A DNA stretch of 26,157 bases, from assembly GCA_050304855.1 (NCBI GenBank), contig JBNLEI010000277.1, forward strand, positions 1-26,157, in the 5' to 3' direction. This document shows positions 16,145 to 25,938 of this stretch, one piece after another. How positions within the stretch are numbered: position 1 is the first letter of the stretch; each line of letters opens with the position of its first letter. The notes under the pieces were generated by a model, which had not been told where the DNA came from, ran no database searches, and saw nothing but the letters and a program-made list of their open reading frames with translations. The position numbers and the translations under genes were made by a program. The DNA is from Methylomarinum sp050304855 (GTDB lineage Bacteria; Pseudomonadota; Gammaproteobacteria; Methylococcales; Methylomonadaceae).

Positions 16145-16178
16145 TAACTGTCGATAAAGTAGGTATTCCCGATAAAAC

Positions 16179-16622
16179 TTAGTCGACATAGTCAATTTTG
16201 CCGCTCAACCAATTGATATCAATCCGACGGGACAACTCTCCCCAATCCAACGTAATACGACCACCACTGGAGGATCCGTCCGGATAAAACCGAATTTGTC
16301 CGATTTCATCCTCTTTAAACTCATCCTGAGCAATAACCATAGTCAACTCAAGCTTTTCCGGCAATTGGTAAACTTTATCTCGGTTACTGACAGTGTAGCT
16401 GTTTTCCGCCAGATTGACGGCGACTGCGATCTCCATCTGCGATATCAACGCTTGCCCTCTTGCATATCGCAGTGCGGACATCAAATCTCGGGTGGCGGCT
16501 TTAAATTGTGACGACTGACTACCGGTGGCAATATTAGTACCAATAGCAGTAAAACCTAGCACGACGATAAACAATACAACTGCCAGTTCGATTAGGGTGA
16601 AACCCCACGGGCGTAACGACAT
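16179..16622 (-). CDS. gspH: GspH, minor pseudopilin of type II secretion
   Basis: Pseudopilin thought to join the GspG shaft to the I-J-K tip. It has 147 residues. The leader MSLRPWG is followed by FTLIELAVVLFIVVLGFTAI with Glu at +5. After the helix come RDLMSALRYARGQALISQ and the glycine-rich IRFYPDGSSSGGRITL, both hallmarks of the GspH domain. The start is 4 bp after the gspG stop. Confidence 0.93.
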   Translation of the reverse strand: MSLRPWGFTLIELAVVLFIVVLGFTAIGTNIATGSQSSQFKAATRDLMSALRYARGQALISQMEIAVAVNLAENSYTVSNRDKVYQLPEKLELTMVIAQDEFKEDEIGQIRFYPDGSSSGGRITLDWGELSRRIDINWLSGKIDYVD

Positions 16623-16626
16623 TGCG

Positions 16627-17055
16627 TCACTCCCAACTGTTTATATCCTGATCTTCGCCTTCTCCGCCTTCTTTGCCGTCGGCACCGAAGCTGTATAAAT
16701 CGAATTTACCGTGTTCGCCGGGCGATGAATAATGATAAGCCTCCATCCACGGATCTTGTGGCACTTTGCTTTTGCGCAGATAAGGACCATTCCAACGTTT
16801 GCCGTCGTCCGGCTTTTCCACCAATGCAGACAATCCTTGTTCGGTCGTCGGATAACGACCAACATCCAGCTTGTACATATCCAAAGCGGCCGACAAATCC
16901 TCAACCTGTACTCTGGCCGCCTTGGTTTTCGAAGCGCCCATGTGTTTCATCACTTGAGGCCCGACAATACCGGCCAATAATGCGATAATTCCTAGTACCA
17001 CTAGCAACTCTAGCAAGGTAAAACCTTTTTGGTCATGCTTAGGGTTCAAATTCAT
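16627..17055 (-). CDS. gspG: GspG, major pseudopilin of type II secretion
   Basis: Main subunit of the periplasmic pseudopilus. It has 142 residues. The leader ends in QKG, then FTLLELLVVLGIIALLAGIV with Glu at +5. The globular domain has ARVQVEDLSAALDMYKLDVGRYPTT in family-typical order (positions about 41-65) and closes with FGADGKEGGEGEDQDINSWE, the calcium-binding loop with its acidic residues. An AAAGGAGA site lies upstream, strong as expected for the most abundant component. It begins 15 bp after gspF. Confidence 0.97.
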   Translation of the reverse strand: MNLNPKHDQKGFTLLELLVVLGIIALLAGIVGPQVMKHMGASKTKAARVQVEDLSAALDMYKLDVGRYPTTEQGLSALVEKPDDGKRWNGPYLRKSKVPQDPWMEAYHYSSPGEHGKFDLYSFGADGKEGGEGEDQDINSWE

Positions 17056-17070
17056 GAAATCAATTCTCCT

Positions 17071-18288
17071 TTAGAAAGCTAAATCATTAACACTCAAAAT
17101 AGCCAACAATATCGATACGATGATGCCGGCAATCATCAAGCCCAGAGAAATAATCAAAGCCGGCTCAAGTAATGCCAGCATTCGTTGGATCGCTGTTCGC
17201 AATTGTTTGTCGTAAATGTCAGCAACCCGTAAAAGCATTTCTTCCAGGCGTCCGGTTTCCTCACCCATTTTAATCATCTGCACAGCTAGTTTCGGAAAAC
17301 GCTCGCTTTGCAACAGAACTTCCGACATATTCCGCCCTTCCTTCAATTGCTGTTCCGCTTGTTCCAGCAAATCAGCGATAACGGTATTGGAAACCGTTTC
17401 CCGCACTATCCCGAGAGCCTTCAGAATAGAGACACCGTTTCCCAGTAAGGTTCCCAGCGTCCGACTCAGATTGGCAGTTTCCATGCTCATCACTATATTA
17501 CCGAACAACGGCATGGTTAAAAAACGTCCATCCCAGACTTTTTTTCTATCCGGATCGGCCAATTGTGCTTTCATGTAACTGCTGACACCGAGAGCCAGTA
17601 ACAACAATACCCACCAATAGGATTGCAACCCTTCTGCCAAAGCCACGACAATTTGCGTCGGCAACGGTAACGCCTGCCCGGAACTAGCAAACATTTCGGA
17701 AAACTGAGGAACCACAAAAGTCAGCATCACAAACAGGGACGCTAAAGACATAATCAGCAAAATAGCCGGATAAATCATCGCCGTCGTAACACTGTCCCTT
17801 AACTCGCGCGAGCGTTCCAAATATTCCGCCAAGCGTCTAAGCACGTCGCCTAAATTCCCCCCCATTTCGCCGGCTCGGATCATATTCAGATAAAAGCGCG
17901 AAAACACACCAAGCTGACTTTCCAACGCGTCGGCCAACGACGCTCCTCCTTTCACTTTTTCCAACACCTGAGCAATCAATTTCCCGAGTTTATCGTTGTC
18001 TTCGGTCAACTGAATCAGAACCTGCAAAGAACGGTCCAATGGTAATCCCGATTCCAGCAAAGTTGCCAACTCGCCCGTCAATAGCCCAATTTCCTTATGC
18101 GATAGCCGAGTCGCGGCACTACCGATCTTAAATCCGAGGAAAGTTTTATCGCGCGCTGGTTCAATCCGAATCGGAATATAGCCTTGGTTTTGTAGTTCAA
18201 GCAGCAAAGACTGCTGGTCACTGGCATTTTTAACACCTTCTTCGGTGTCTCCCTGGCTATTTACAGCTTTATAGGCATATAAAGGCAT
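17071..18288 (-). CDS. gspF: GspF, type II secretion inner-membrane platform protein
   Basis: Polytopic core of the inner-membrane platform, homologous to PilC. It has 405 residues and two T2SSF repeats (about 72-195 and 275-397), each a bundle of cytoplasmic helices ending at the membrane. Membrane helices are near 170-190, 222-240 and 375-398. The first repeat has LTGELATLLESGLPLDRSL and MIRAGEMGGNLGDVLRRLA; the second has MIKMGEETGRLEEMLLRVAD. The N-terminal segment MPLYAYKAVNSQGDTEEG is the standard start. Only 2 bp separate it from the gspE stop. Confidence 0.97.
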   Translation of the reverse strand: MPLYAYKAVNSQGDTEEGVKNASDQQSLLLELQNQGYIPIRIEPARDKTFLGFKIGSAATRLSHKEIGLLTGELATLLESGLPLDRSLQVLIQLTEDNDKLGKLIAQVLEKVKGGASLADALESQLGVFSRFYLNMIRAGEMGGNLGDVLRRLAEYLERSRELRDSVTTAMIYPAILLIMSLASLFVMLTFVVPQFSEMFASSGQALPLPTQIVVALAEGLQSYWWVLLLLALGVSSYMKAQLADPDRKKVWDGRFLTMPLFGNIVMSMETANLSRTLGTLLGNGVSILKALGIVRETVSNTVIADLLEQAEQQLKEGRNMSEVLLQSERFPKLAVQMIKMGEETGRLEEMLLRVADIYDKQLRTAIQRMLALLEPALIISLGLMIAGIIVSILLAILSVNDLAF

Positions 18289-18290
18289 CG

Positions 18291-20006
18291 TCAGGACTCC
18301 GTAGTGACCCGCAGCACCTCTTCCAGCGTGGTGATACCTTGAACCGCTTTACGAAGTCCGTCTTCATACATAGTCAACATACCTTCCTGAATTGCCAGGT
18401 GTTGAATCACGCCGGCTTCTTCGTGGCCCATGATCAACTTACGAATGGGATCGGACATCGGCAGAAACTCGATAATAGCCTGACGCCCTTTGTAACCGAT
18501 GCCGCCGCATGCCGGACAACCGGTAGCCTCGTAAAGATAGACTTCCCCATTGTCGACAAACCGTTGAAGTTTCATATCGTCTATCAGCGCTTGAGAAGCG
18601 AGATGTTTTTTCTTGCACTGCGGACACAATTTTCTGACCAACCTTTGAGCCAGAATGCCGTTGACGGTCGAACTTAATAGATACTCTTCCAACCCCATAT
18701 CCAACAAGCGGGTAATACCGCCGGCGGCATCATTGGTATGTAAAGTGGACAACACCAAATGACCAGTCAAAGCCGACTGAACAGCGATTTTAGCAGTTTC
18801 CAGGTCACGCATTTCACCGATCATGATCACGTCGGGATCCTGTCTGACGATCGAACGCAGAGCGGCGGCGAACGTGAGTCCGATTTGGGGTTTAGCCTGG
18901 ATCTGATTAATACCTTCCAATTGGTATTCGATCGGATCCTCCACTGTGATGATTTTACGTTCCGACGTATTGAGTTGTTTCAGCGCAGTATACAGCGTGG
19001 TCGATTTACCACTCCCGGTGGGACCGGTAATCAGAATAATTCCATGCGGCTGAGACAACACGTCAATAAACTGCTGTGAGTGCCGACCGGTGAATCCCAG
19101 CGTATTGAAGTCCAACACGGTCGCTTCTTTATCTAGCAGACGTATCACGACGCTTTCGCCATACATTGTGGGTATAGTCGAAACCCGAAGATCCAGCTCC
19201 TTACCCTGCATTTGTAACTTGATCCGCCCATCCTGGGGTAGGCGGCGCTCGGCAATATTCAATTTCGCCATGATCTTGATACGCGACAGTACAGCTGCGG
19301 TCGACGTCACCGGCGGCGCATCGATTTCCTGTAACACGCCGTCGATTCTTAATCGCACTTTTAGAGTTTGTTCGAACGGTTCGATGTGAATATCCGACGC
19401 CTGCATTTCGATGGCCTTTTGCAGAATCAGGTTCACCATTTTGATAACCGGCGCTTCGCTGGCCAAGTCTTTCAGATGCTCCAGATCTTCACTGCCGATT
19501 TCTTCGGTGTTCAAATGATCGACCAACTTATCCATTTGGGATTTGCTGTCACCGTATTGCAAATCGAGTGCCGCATCGATTTCGGACAGCTGCCCAACTT
19601 GCAGCTTTATTTGCTTCCCAGTCGCCAGTTGCATGGCTTGGACAATATATTCATCCTGCGGGTCCATCACCGCCATAGTAATCGACTGTTCGTCTTGGTT
19701 CAGACCGATAACATGGTATTGTTTTTGAAAACGCAATGAAATTGATTCGGGAAAAGGCGTTTCCAGGGGGTAGTCTCCCGTTTTGACCCGCCCCACTTGA
19801 GAATCCTGGACGAAACTGTCGGCAATATCCTTTTCCGAACATAAGCCCAATTTGATCAATAACTGAGGCAACGACTCTGTGGGAGCCGACTTATGCATGC
19901 GCCTCAGTTTGCTTAAATCATTTTCAGACAGCTTGCCATTATTTTTCAGGATGGATAAAAAACCTGAATATTTATTTTCCTGTTCCGCCAATGCTGTCTC
20001 AAACAT
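18291..20006 (-). CDS. gspE: GspE, type II secretion ATPase
   Basis: Cytoplasmic hexameric ATPase that drives pseudopilus assembly. It has 571 residues. The N-terminal helical N1 domain (about 1-150) binds GspL. Catalytic motifs: Walker A GPTGSGKS (328-335), Asp box IITVEDPIE (352-360), Walker B DVIMIGEMRD (392-401) and His box LSTLHTND (419-426). The zinc-binding loop has cysteines 461, 464, 497 and 500, which separates GspE/PilB from PilT-type enzymes. The ATG is preceded by GAGGT, and that G-A belongs to the TGA stop of waaC, so the ribosome-binding site of gspE overlaps the end of waaC. Confidence 0.97.
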   Translation of the reverse strand: MFETALAEQENKYSGFLSILKNNGKLSENDLSKLRRMHKSAPTESLPQLLIKLGLCSEKDIADSFVQDSQVGRVKTGDYPLETPFPESISLRFQKQYHVIGLNQDEQSITMAVMDPQDEYIVQAMQLATGKQIKLQVGQLSEIDAALDLQYGDSKSQMDKLVDHLNTEEIGSEDLEHLKDLASEAPVIKMVNLILQKAIEMQASDIHIEPFEQTLKVRLRIDGVLQEIDAPPVTSTAAVLSRIKIMAKLNIAERRLPQDGRIKLQMQGKELDLRVSTIPTMYGESVVIRLLDKEATVLDFNTLGFTGRHSQQFIDVLSQPHGIILITGPTGSGKSTTLYTALKQLNTSERKIITVEDPIEYQLEGINQIQAKPQIGLTFAAALRSIVRQDPDVIMIGEMRDLETAKIAVQSALTGHLVLSTLHTNDAAGGITRLLDMGLEEYLLSSTVNGILAQRLVRKLCPQCKKKHLASQALIDDMKLQRFVDNGEVYLYEATGCPACGGIGYKGRQAIIEFLPMSDPIRKLIMGHEEAGVIQHLAIQEGMLTMYEDGLRKAVQGITTLEEVLRVTTES

Positions 20007-20014
20007 TTGTTACC

Positions 20015-21022
20015 TCACTGATTATTTCCTTCCAATAACGATTTTGCCATGGCAATGATGTCGTTTTCATTAATTTCGCCAATGGAAAAATCATTTTTGT
20101 TCAACTTGAACGGATCGACTTTGGAGGGCGACTTCAACACCTTATTAATCGACGTCTGATAGACTCGACTCACCGGCGTTGGACCGAATAGTGTAATAGA
20201 CGGTTTGTTCATCCCCCAAGCCATATGGGTCGGACCGGTATCGTTACCGATCACTAAATCGGCCCTGTCTATCAGAGCTTTAAGACCGTTCATATCTGCT
20301 GCGGGTAGAACCTTTGCTCGTTCGGTTCTGGCGGCAATCCATTCGGCTACTTGCCACTCCTGGTCATTGCCCCGCACGATTAAACTGTTGGCATCGAGCT
20401 CGTCAATTACGCGCAGATATTTTTCCTTGGGATAATTGCGGCTGGCCCACGTTGATCCGATTACAAACACGACATTGCGCCGTTTGGATGAGAAAAGTCC
20501 TTCTAATCGTTCATCCATAGGCCGATAAAACAAAAAAGGCCGTTTCCGCAATATCTGCTGCGGCGAAATTTTCAGACCTAAAGGCTCTGCAATCACGGCT
20601 GCGTTACGGTCAATGGAATTGGCATCATAGGGAATATGCACCTTTTTTTTATACCAAAAAGCCGCTGCCTTTTCGCGGATTGAGTCTTTGGCGAAGCCAG
20701 CCGTCTCCGCCGACAGCAGTCGTGCAACAACCGCCGACTTGATCAAGCCCTGAGCATCGATCACCAGATCGTAACGATTGCCTGCGTATCCTCTAACCTT
20801 GGCAACTTCCCTGAAAATGCCGAGCTTGTTTTGTTTCAACGACTTTAAATTAACCGTCAAAATACGTTCAATATCGGGGTTATCCTGTAATATGCCAGCA
20901 AAACGCTGCTCCACTAACCAATCGATTCGTATGCCGGGAATAGCCAACTTAACAAACTGCAGTGCCACCATGGCATGGACAATGTCACCTAGCGCAGATA
21001 ACTTGACGATAGCGACCTTCAT
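20015..21022 (-). CDS. waaC: WaaC, lipopolysaccharide heptosyltransferase I
   Basis: Adds the first L-glycero-D-manno-heptose to Kdo2-lipid A at the inner face of the inner membrane. I chose the ATG at 21022 (MKVAIVKLSALGDIVHA): the Rossmann start must be N-terminal and AGGTGGG lies just upstream. This gives 335 residues. D13 in the SALGD loop corresponds to the proposed catalytic base in E. coli WaaC. The C-terminal GT-B half has VFVIGSTWASRNYP and GNDTGPTHMAWGMNKPSITLFGP, the ADP-heptose-binding signature. It starts 5 bp after waaF and its stop is 8 bp from the gspE start. Confidence 0.93.
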   Translation of the reverse strand: MKVAIVKLSALGDIVHAMVALQFVKLAIPGIRIDWLVEQRFAGILQDNPDIERILTVNLKSLKQNKLGIFREVAKVRGYAGNRYDLVIDAQGLIKSAVVARLLSAETAGFAKDSIREKAAAFWYKKKVHIPYDANSIDRNAAVIAEPLGLKISPQQILRKRPFLFYRPMDERLEGLFSSKRRNVVFVIGSTWASRNYPKEKYLRVIDELDANSLIVRGNDQEWQVAEWIAARTERAKVLPAADMNGLKALIDRADLVIGNDTGPTHMAWGMNKPSITLFGPTPVSRVYQTSINKVLKSPSKVDPFKLNKNDFSIGEINENDIIAMAKSLLEGNNQ

Positions 21023-21027
21023 CCCAC

Positions 21028-22038
21028 CTATCCAATCTCGGCCAACACCTGTTGCGGCGTAATTTGCGTCAGGCAATCGGTATGTCCTAAGGGACATTCC
21101 CTTGCAAAACAGGGGGAACACGCCAGCTCAAGATCGATCACTTTAGCCCGATTGTTTAGTGGTGGGGTAAATCCAGGATCGGAGGAACCGTAAATCGCAA
21201 TCAATTTTTTATTCAGTGCTGCGGCAACATGCATAAGACCTGAATCGTTGGACACCACAACATCGACCAACGATAGTAAGTCGACCGCCTCGCCTAAGGC
21301 TGTTCTACCGCTGAAATCAGCACACGCATAATCAGTCATACGATTAATTTGGTTTGCAACCTCGGTATCTTTTTCAGACCCGAATAACCAGACAGTCCAA
21401 TTCTGCGCCAGTTTCTGCTTAGCCAATTCCGCATAATGTTCCACCGGCCAGCGTTTCGCCGGCCCGTATTCCGCACCGGGGCACAACGCCAATATATTTC
21501 CGGTCGTCGCTACATTAAATTTCTCTTTAACCGTTTGTTGATCATTGGCAGCGATTGTCAATTCGGGAACCGGGTATTCGGGAGGAAGCTTGGTATCTGG
21601 CGGCAAGCCCAATGCAACGAAACGCTGAACAGTCATCGTCAGTTTTTTTCTGTCCAAGTTACGGACATCATTTAATAATCCCCATCGTAATTCGCCACTG
21701 TATCCGGTGCGCTTTGGTATATCTGCAAAAAATGGAATTATTGCCGACTTCCATGAGTTAGGTAGAACAATCGCTTGAGTGTATCGCTCTTCAAGTAATT
21801 GCCTACCCAGCCGGAGTCTGACTTTCAGATCGAATTGACCATGAGTCAACGGCATCGTAATCGCTTTCCCCACTTCAGGCATTCTCTCCAGTAACGGGAA
21901 GGACCATGCCGGCGCCAATACCTCGATATGGCATTCAGGATCATGCTTTTTAAGTGTCATGAACAAACTTTGCGCCATGACCATATCGCCGACCCACGAC
22001 GGGCCGACGATCAGAATTTTGTTCCTGTGAGCAATCAC
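21028..22038 (-). CDS. waaF: WaaF, lipopolysaccharide heptosyltransferase II
   Basis: Adds the second heptose of the lipopolysaccharide inner core. It has 336 residues, family GT9. The N-terminal ILIVGPSWVGDMVMAQSLF loop, LCPGAEYGPAKRWP, VVSNDSGLMHVAAAL and the C-terminal CSPCFARECPLGHTDCL are characteristic of WaaF. The start codon is GTG, directly following the TAG of ilvE with no spacer; the only nearby ATG is inside the conserved Rossmann loop, so the GTG must be right. Expect translation coupled to ilvE. Confidence 0.94.
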   Translation of the reverse strand: MIAHRNKILIVGPSWVGDMVMAQSLFMTLKKHDPECHIEVLAPAWSFPLLERMPEVGKAITMPLTHGQFDLKVRLRLGRQLLEERYTQAIVLPNSWKSAIIPFFADIPKRTGYSGELRWGLLNDVRNLDRKKLTMTVQRFVALGLPPDTKLPPEYPVPELTIAANDQQTVKEKFNVATTGNILALCPGAEYGPAKRWPVEHYAELAKQKLAQNWTVWLFGSEKDTEVANQINRMTDYACADFSGRTALGEAVDLLSLVDVVVSNDSGLMHVAAALNKKLIAIYGSSDPGFTPPLNNRAKVIDLELACSPCFARECPLGHTDCLTQITPQQVLAEIG

Positions 22039-22965
22039 CTAAGAAACGTAGCTGAGCCAGTCTTCATGGTCAGCACGGCGACCGTGGACATAGTCGAAAT
22101 ATAGCGCCTGCAATTTTTCGGTCACCGGCCCACGGGAACCGCTGCCGATAACTCGACCGTCAAGCTCTCTAATCGGAGTTACTTCGGCCGCCGAACCGGT
22201 AAAAAAGGCTTCATCCGAGACATAGACCTCATCTCTAGAAATACGTTTTTCCTCGACCGTATAGCCTTGCTCCCTAGCGATAGTCATGATGGTGTCGCGG
22301 GTTATACCTTCCAGTGCTGAAGTAATTTCTGGTGTGTAAATCTTACCATTACGCACAATGAACAGATTTTCTCCACTGCCTTCAGCCGCATAGCCTTCGT
22401 GATCAAGCAACAACGCTTCGTCATAGCCAGTCGCCAACGCTTCCTGTAAAGCTAAAATGGAATTAATATAATTGCCATTGGCTTTAGCCTTGCACATAGT
22501 GCTGTTAACATGATTGCGAGTATAAGATGAGGTTCTGATCCTGATCCCTTTTTCCATGTTTTCTGCCCCCAGATAAGCCCCCCATTCCCAGGCTGCAATC
22601 ATCACATGCACTTTCAAATTATCTGCTCTCAAACCCATGCCTTCAGAACCGTAGAAACACATACTTCGAATATAAGCGCTATCCAGATTATTTTTCGCGA
22701 CCGCTTCGCAGTGAGCCCGATTAATTTCATCTTTACTGAAAGGAATTTTCATATTCAAAATATGAGCCGATCGAAACAATCGATCGGTATGTTCAGGCAG
22801 TTTGAAAATAGCCGTACCCTGTTCCGCATGATAGGCACGTAGGCCCTCAAATACCCCTGCTCCGTAATGAAGAGTATGAGTTAATACGTGAACTTTCGCC
22901 TCTCGCCATTCCACCCACTGTCCATCCAGCCAAATTACGCCGTCTCTATCATCCATCGTCATCAT
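22039..22965 (-). CDS. ilvE: IlvE, branched-chain amino acid aminotransferase
   Basis: PLP fold-type IV transaminase giving leucine, isoleucine and valine from their keto acids and glutamate. It has 308 residues. Motifs: HYGAGVFEGLRAY (33-45), the PLP lysine K161 in KANGNY, EGSGENLFIV, EGITRDTIM and FFTGSAAEVTPI. Three ATGs (codons 1, 2 and 4) are possible; AGGTGG lies about 12 bases before the first. It follows glnE by 70 bp and abuts waaF. It is the partner of ilvA in isoleucine synthesis but is not linked to it here. Confidence 0.95.
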   Translation of the reverse strand: MMTMDDRDGVIWLDGQWVEWREAKVHVLTHTLHYGAGVFEGLRAYHAEQGTAIFKLPEHTDRLFRSAHILNMKIPFSKDEINRAHCEAVAKNNLDSAYIRSMCFYGSEGMGLRADNLKVHVMIAAWEWGAYLGAENMEKGIRIRTSSYTRNHVNSTMCKAKANGNYINSILALQEALATGYDEALLLDHEGYAAEGSGENLFIVRNGKIYTPEITSALEGITRDTIMTIAREQGYTVEEKRISRDEVYVSDEAFFTGSAAEVTPIRELDGRVIGSGSRGPVTEKLQALYFDYVHGRRADHEDWLSYVS

Positions 22966-23035
22966 ATTTATTCAAGCCCACCTGTTTTCATTTGTTTCAA
23001 GTAATCAAACTTCTAATATTACAATAGCCACGTCG

Positions 23036-25906
23036 TTATTCCATCAATTCTTGCCAGATCTTTTCAACCTTAATCCTTAATGCCGCAAATTCGCCGCCGC
23101 CTGCCATCGCTTGCTTTCCTTGTAAGACTTGGCGATGTCCGTAATCGCGATAACTACAATAAGCCTTTTTCAACAATTCCGCTGTTTCTGCGGAAACAAA
23201 TCCGTATTCCGCCAATCCCTCCAATAGTCTTATATTATCGGTGAAAGTAGCTAATGCCTCATTCTCCGAAGTATGCGCCAATACGCCAAATTGTACTATA
23301 AACTCAATATCCGCAATACCGCCTTTACTTTGTTTTAAGTCAAACACTTCGTCATCCTTTGGTGCTAGATTTTCCCGCATCTTTTCCCGCATTTCCCTGA
23401 CTTCTTTTTTTAACGCATCCATATCCCTGGGCAACGCCAAAATGCGTCTGCGAATCGCTTCATATTTCCGCTTTAATGCTTGATCGCCCGCAATAAAACG
23501 CCCTCGAACTAAGGCTTGATGCTCCCACGTCCAAGCATCTTTTTTAAGATAATTCTCGTAACTATCGATATGCGTCACCAGCAACCCCGAATCACCGCTG
23601 GGCCGCAATCTTAAATCCACCTCGTACAGCACACCCGAAAGCATTTTGGTATCGAGAATATGACGGACTTTTTGTCCCAAGCGCATATAAAACTGCGCGC
23701 TGCCAATTGGTTTAGAACCATCTGTCATAGCGTGACCGTCTTTACAGTCATAGAAAAACACCATATCCAGATCTGATCCGTAACCCAGCTCTATACCGCC
23801 CAGCTTCCCCATACCCACGATGGCGAATTTTTTCTCTGCATTATCTGTCTTCGGAGGGAAACCATGCTTGGCTGTCAGCATCTGCCAAGCCCGCTCAACC
23901 ACTTGCTCCAAAATCACTTCCGCAATATAAGTGAGATAATCACTAACGACCATCAGCGGAATGACATTCATAATATCCGCCGCAGCCACCCGCAATACAT
24001 TCAAATGTTTAAACTGCCTGAACTGAAACATCGATTGCTCATCATCGAAGAGATCGATTTTTTCAAGCATTTGCTCCAACTGCTGCGCCAACGCCTGTTT
24101 CTGCAGCGGTTCATATAGGGAACGCGCATCCAATAATTCATCGAACAATACCGGATACTGCGCCAGATAGTCACCGATCCACACGCTGGCTGAGGTTAAT
24201 TTCACCAACTGCGCTAACGCATCCGGATTTTCCGCCAATAACGATAGATATACATTTCGACCAGCAACCGCCTCGAACAAATTGAGAATGCGTAACAAAG
24301 TTTCGTCCTGGTCACCCTCATTTCTTACCGCTTCTATTAACTGCGGCATTAATCGATCAACTACGCCGGCCCCTTTACTGGTTAAACGTTTTATTGCGTG
24401 GGAATTTTTAAAATCCTGCAGTGCCTCTAAAACTTTGACGCAATGCATAAATCCGTATTCGCCCAAATATTCCAGCTGCTGCTCCCGGCTTGCACCGCCT
24501 GTCCAAATTAAATGCGAACTTCGTAACGACTCCTCCTGGTCCGAAAGCGAAAACACCTGTTCGAAAACATGATGAACTTCCGTTCGGACCTTGTCCAAGG
24601 CTTCCTTAAAGTCATTCCAATTGGAATAATCCATTGAAAACGCTAAAATACTTTGGACCAACGAATCAGTAGGTAAATCATGGGTTTGTTTATCTTGATA
24701 TTGTTGAATATGATTTTCCACGCGACGTAAAAAAACATAGCCCTCCGTTAACATCCGAGCATCTTCTTTCCTCATCAAACCCAATTTTTCCAGAGACTGT
24801 AATATTTTTAGAATTTCCCGCTGCTGTAATTCAGGCTCGTGTCCACCCCTAATAAGCTGAAACGCTTGCCCTATAAATTCAATTTCACGTATACCGCCAG
24901 GACCTAATTTAATATTGTCCATCCGGTCTTTACGACGCAATTCCTGAGTAATCTGCAGCTTTAATGATCTTAGCTCCTCAAACGCACCATAATCCAGATA
25001 CCGGCGGTAAACAAACGGTTTGATCAACTCCGCCAATTGTTTGCCGCTGTTATAATCACCCGCCACTTGTCTTGCCTTGATCATGGCATAACGCTCCCAT
25101 TCACGGGCCTGGGTCATATAATAGTTTTCCATACCGTCAAAAGTCATGATCAACGGTCCACTATCTCCGAAAGGCCTTAACCGCACATCAGTTCGGAATA
25201 CAAATCCGTCTACTGTTATTTCATCCAGCATTTTTACCAGAGAGCGACAGATGCGGGTAAAAAACTCTCCGTAAGTCGTTTCTTTGCGATCATTTAACGC
25301 TCCATCTTCTGAATAAGCAAAAATGAGATCGATATCGGAAGAAAAGTTCAGCTCCCACGCACCTAACTTTCCCATTCCGAGAACAACGATATTCAGCTCA
25401 GAACCGTTGCTGGAAACGGGCGTTCCCCTTTTCTCACAAGCTTGCTGATATAGATAACTCAACGCTTTTTGAATGCACGACTCTGCCAACTCAGTCAAGT
25501 CTCGCAATGTTTCATCCAGACTTGCCCAACCAGCAAGATCACGCCAAGCGATTCGCATCATCTCTTTGCGTCTGAATAGTCGCAACTGCTGCATCAAAAT
25601 GGTTTCATTATCAATCTCTTCGAGCTTTATTGCTTCCGAATATTTTTCCCTGCATTGAGCAGAAAACAAATCCCCTTGATTGATTAAATCTAATATCAGG
25701 GATGGACTCCGCAGACAACTGTCACGAACAAACTGACTGCAACTAGCGACTTTAGCAAAAGAACTTTTAATTCGTTCATCCGCAAAAACTGTTTTTTGAT
25801 CCGGTAAAATTCTTTCGTCGAGTTGTGTTAAGAAATCGGTAGCGATTGATTGAAGCTCAACTGGAAGCAGTAGAATTTCATTCTGGTGATCGATTTGTAG
25901 CGACAT
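23036..25906 (-). CDS. glnE: GlnE, glutamine synthetase adenylyltransferase/adenylyl-removing enzyme
   Basis: Adenylylates and deadenylylates glutamine synthetase in response to PII and glutamine, so it sets nitrogen assimilation. The 956 residues are full length. Two nucleotidyltransferase domains are visible. The N-terminal deadenylylase domain has VVLGMGKLG with SSDIDL (about 174-193). The C-terminal adenylylase domain has VGMGKLGG (about 697-704) with SDLD (711-714). Each is followed by a VDLRLRPxGDSG-type motif and a helical domain carrying GGIREIEFI or GGIADIEFI. No convincing ribosome-binding site precedes the ATG. It lies after the rRNA operon on the same strand. Confidence 0.97.
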   Translation of the reverse strand: MSLQIDHQNEILLLPVELQSIATDFLTQLDERILPDQKTVFADERIKSSFAKVASCSQFVRDSCLRSPSLILDLINQGDLFSAQCREKYSEAIKLEEIDNETILMQQLRLFRRKEMMRIAWRDLAGWASLDETLRDLTELAESCIQKALSYLYQQACEKRGTPVSSNGSELNIVVLGMGKLGAWELNFSSDIDLIFAYSEDGALNDRKETTYGEFFTRICRSLVKMLDEITVDGFVFRTDVRLRPFGDSGPLIMTFDGMENYYMTQAREWERYAMIKARQVAGDYNSGKQLAELIKPFVYRRYLDYGAFEELRSLKLQITQELRRKDRMDNIKLGPGGIREIEFIGQAFQLIRGGHEPELQQREILKILQSLEKLGLMRKEDARMLTEGYVFLRRVENHIQQYQDKQTHDLPTDSLVQSILAFSMDYSNWNDFKEALDKVRTEVHHVFEQVFSLSDQEESLRSSHLIWTGGASREQQLEYLGEYGFMHCVKVLEALQDFKNSHAIKRLTSKGAGVVDRLMPQLIEAVRNEGDQDETLLRILNLFEAVAGRNVYLSLLAENPDALAQLVKLTSASVWIGDYLAQYPVLFDELLDARSLYEPLQKQALAQQLEQMLEKIDLFDDEQSMFQFRQFKHLNVLRVAAADIMNVIPLMVVSDYLTYIAEVILEQVVERAWQMLTAKHGFPPKTDNAEKKFAIVGMGKLGGIELGYGSDLDMVFFYDCKDGHAMTDGSKPIGSAQFYMRLGQKVRHILDTKMLSGVLYEVDLRLRPSGDSGLLVTHIDSYENYLKKDAWTWEHQALVRGRFIAGDQALKRKYEAIRRRILALPRDMDALKKEVREMREKMRENLAPKDDEVFDLKQSKGGIADIEFIVQFGVLAHTSENEALATFTDNIRLLEGLAEYGFVSAETAELLKKAYCSYRDYGHRQVLQGKQAMAGGGEFAALRIKVEKIWQELME

Positions 25907-25938
25907 ATTGATGAGGCGGAGCTAGGTACAAAATTTTA

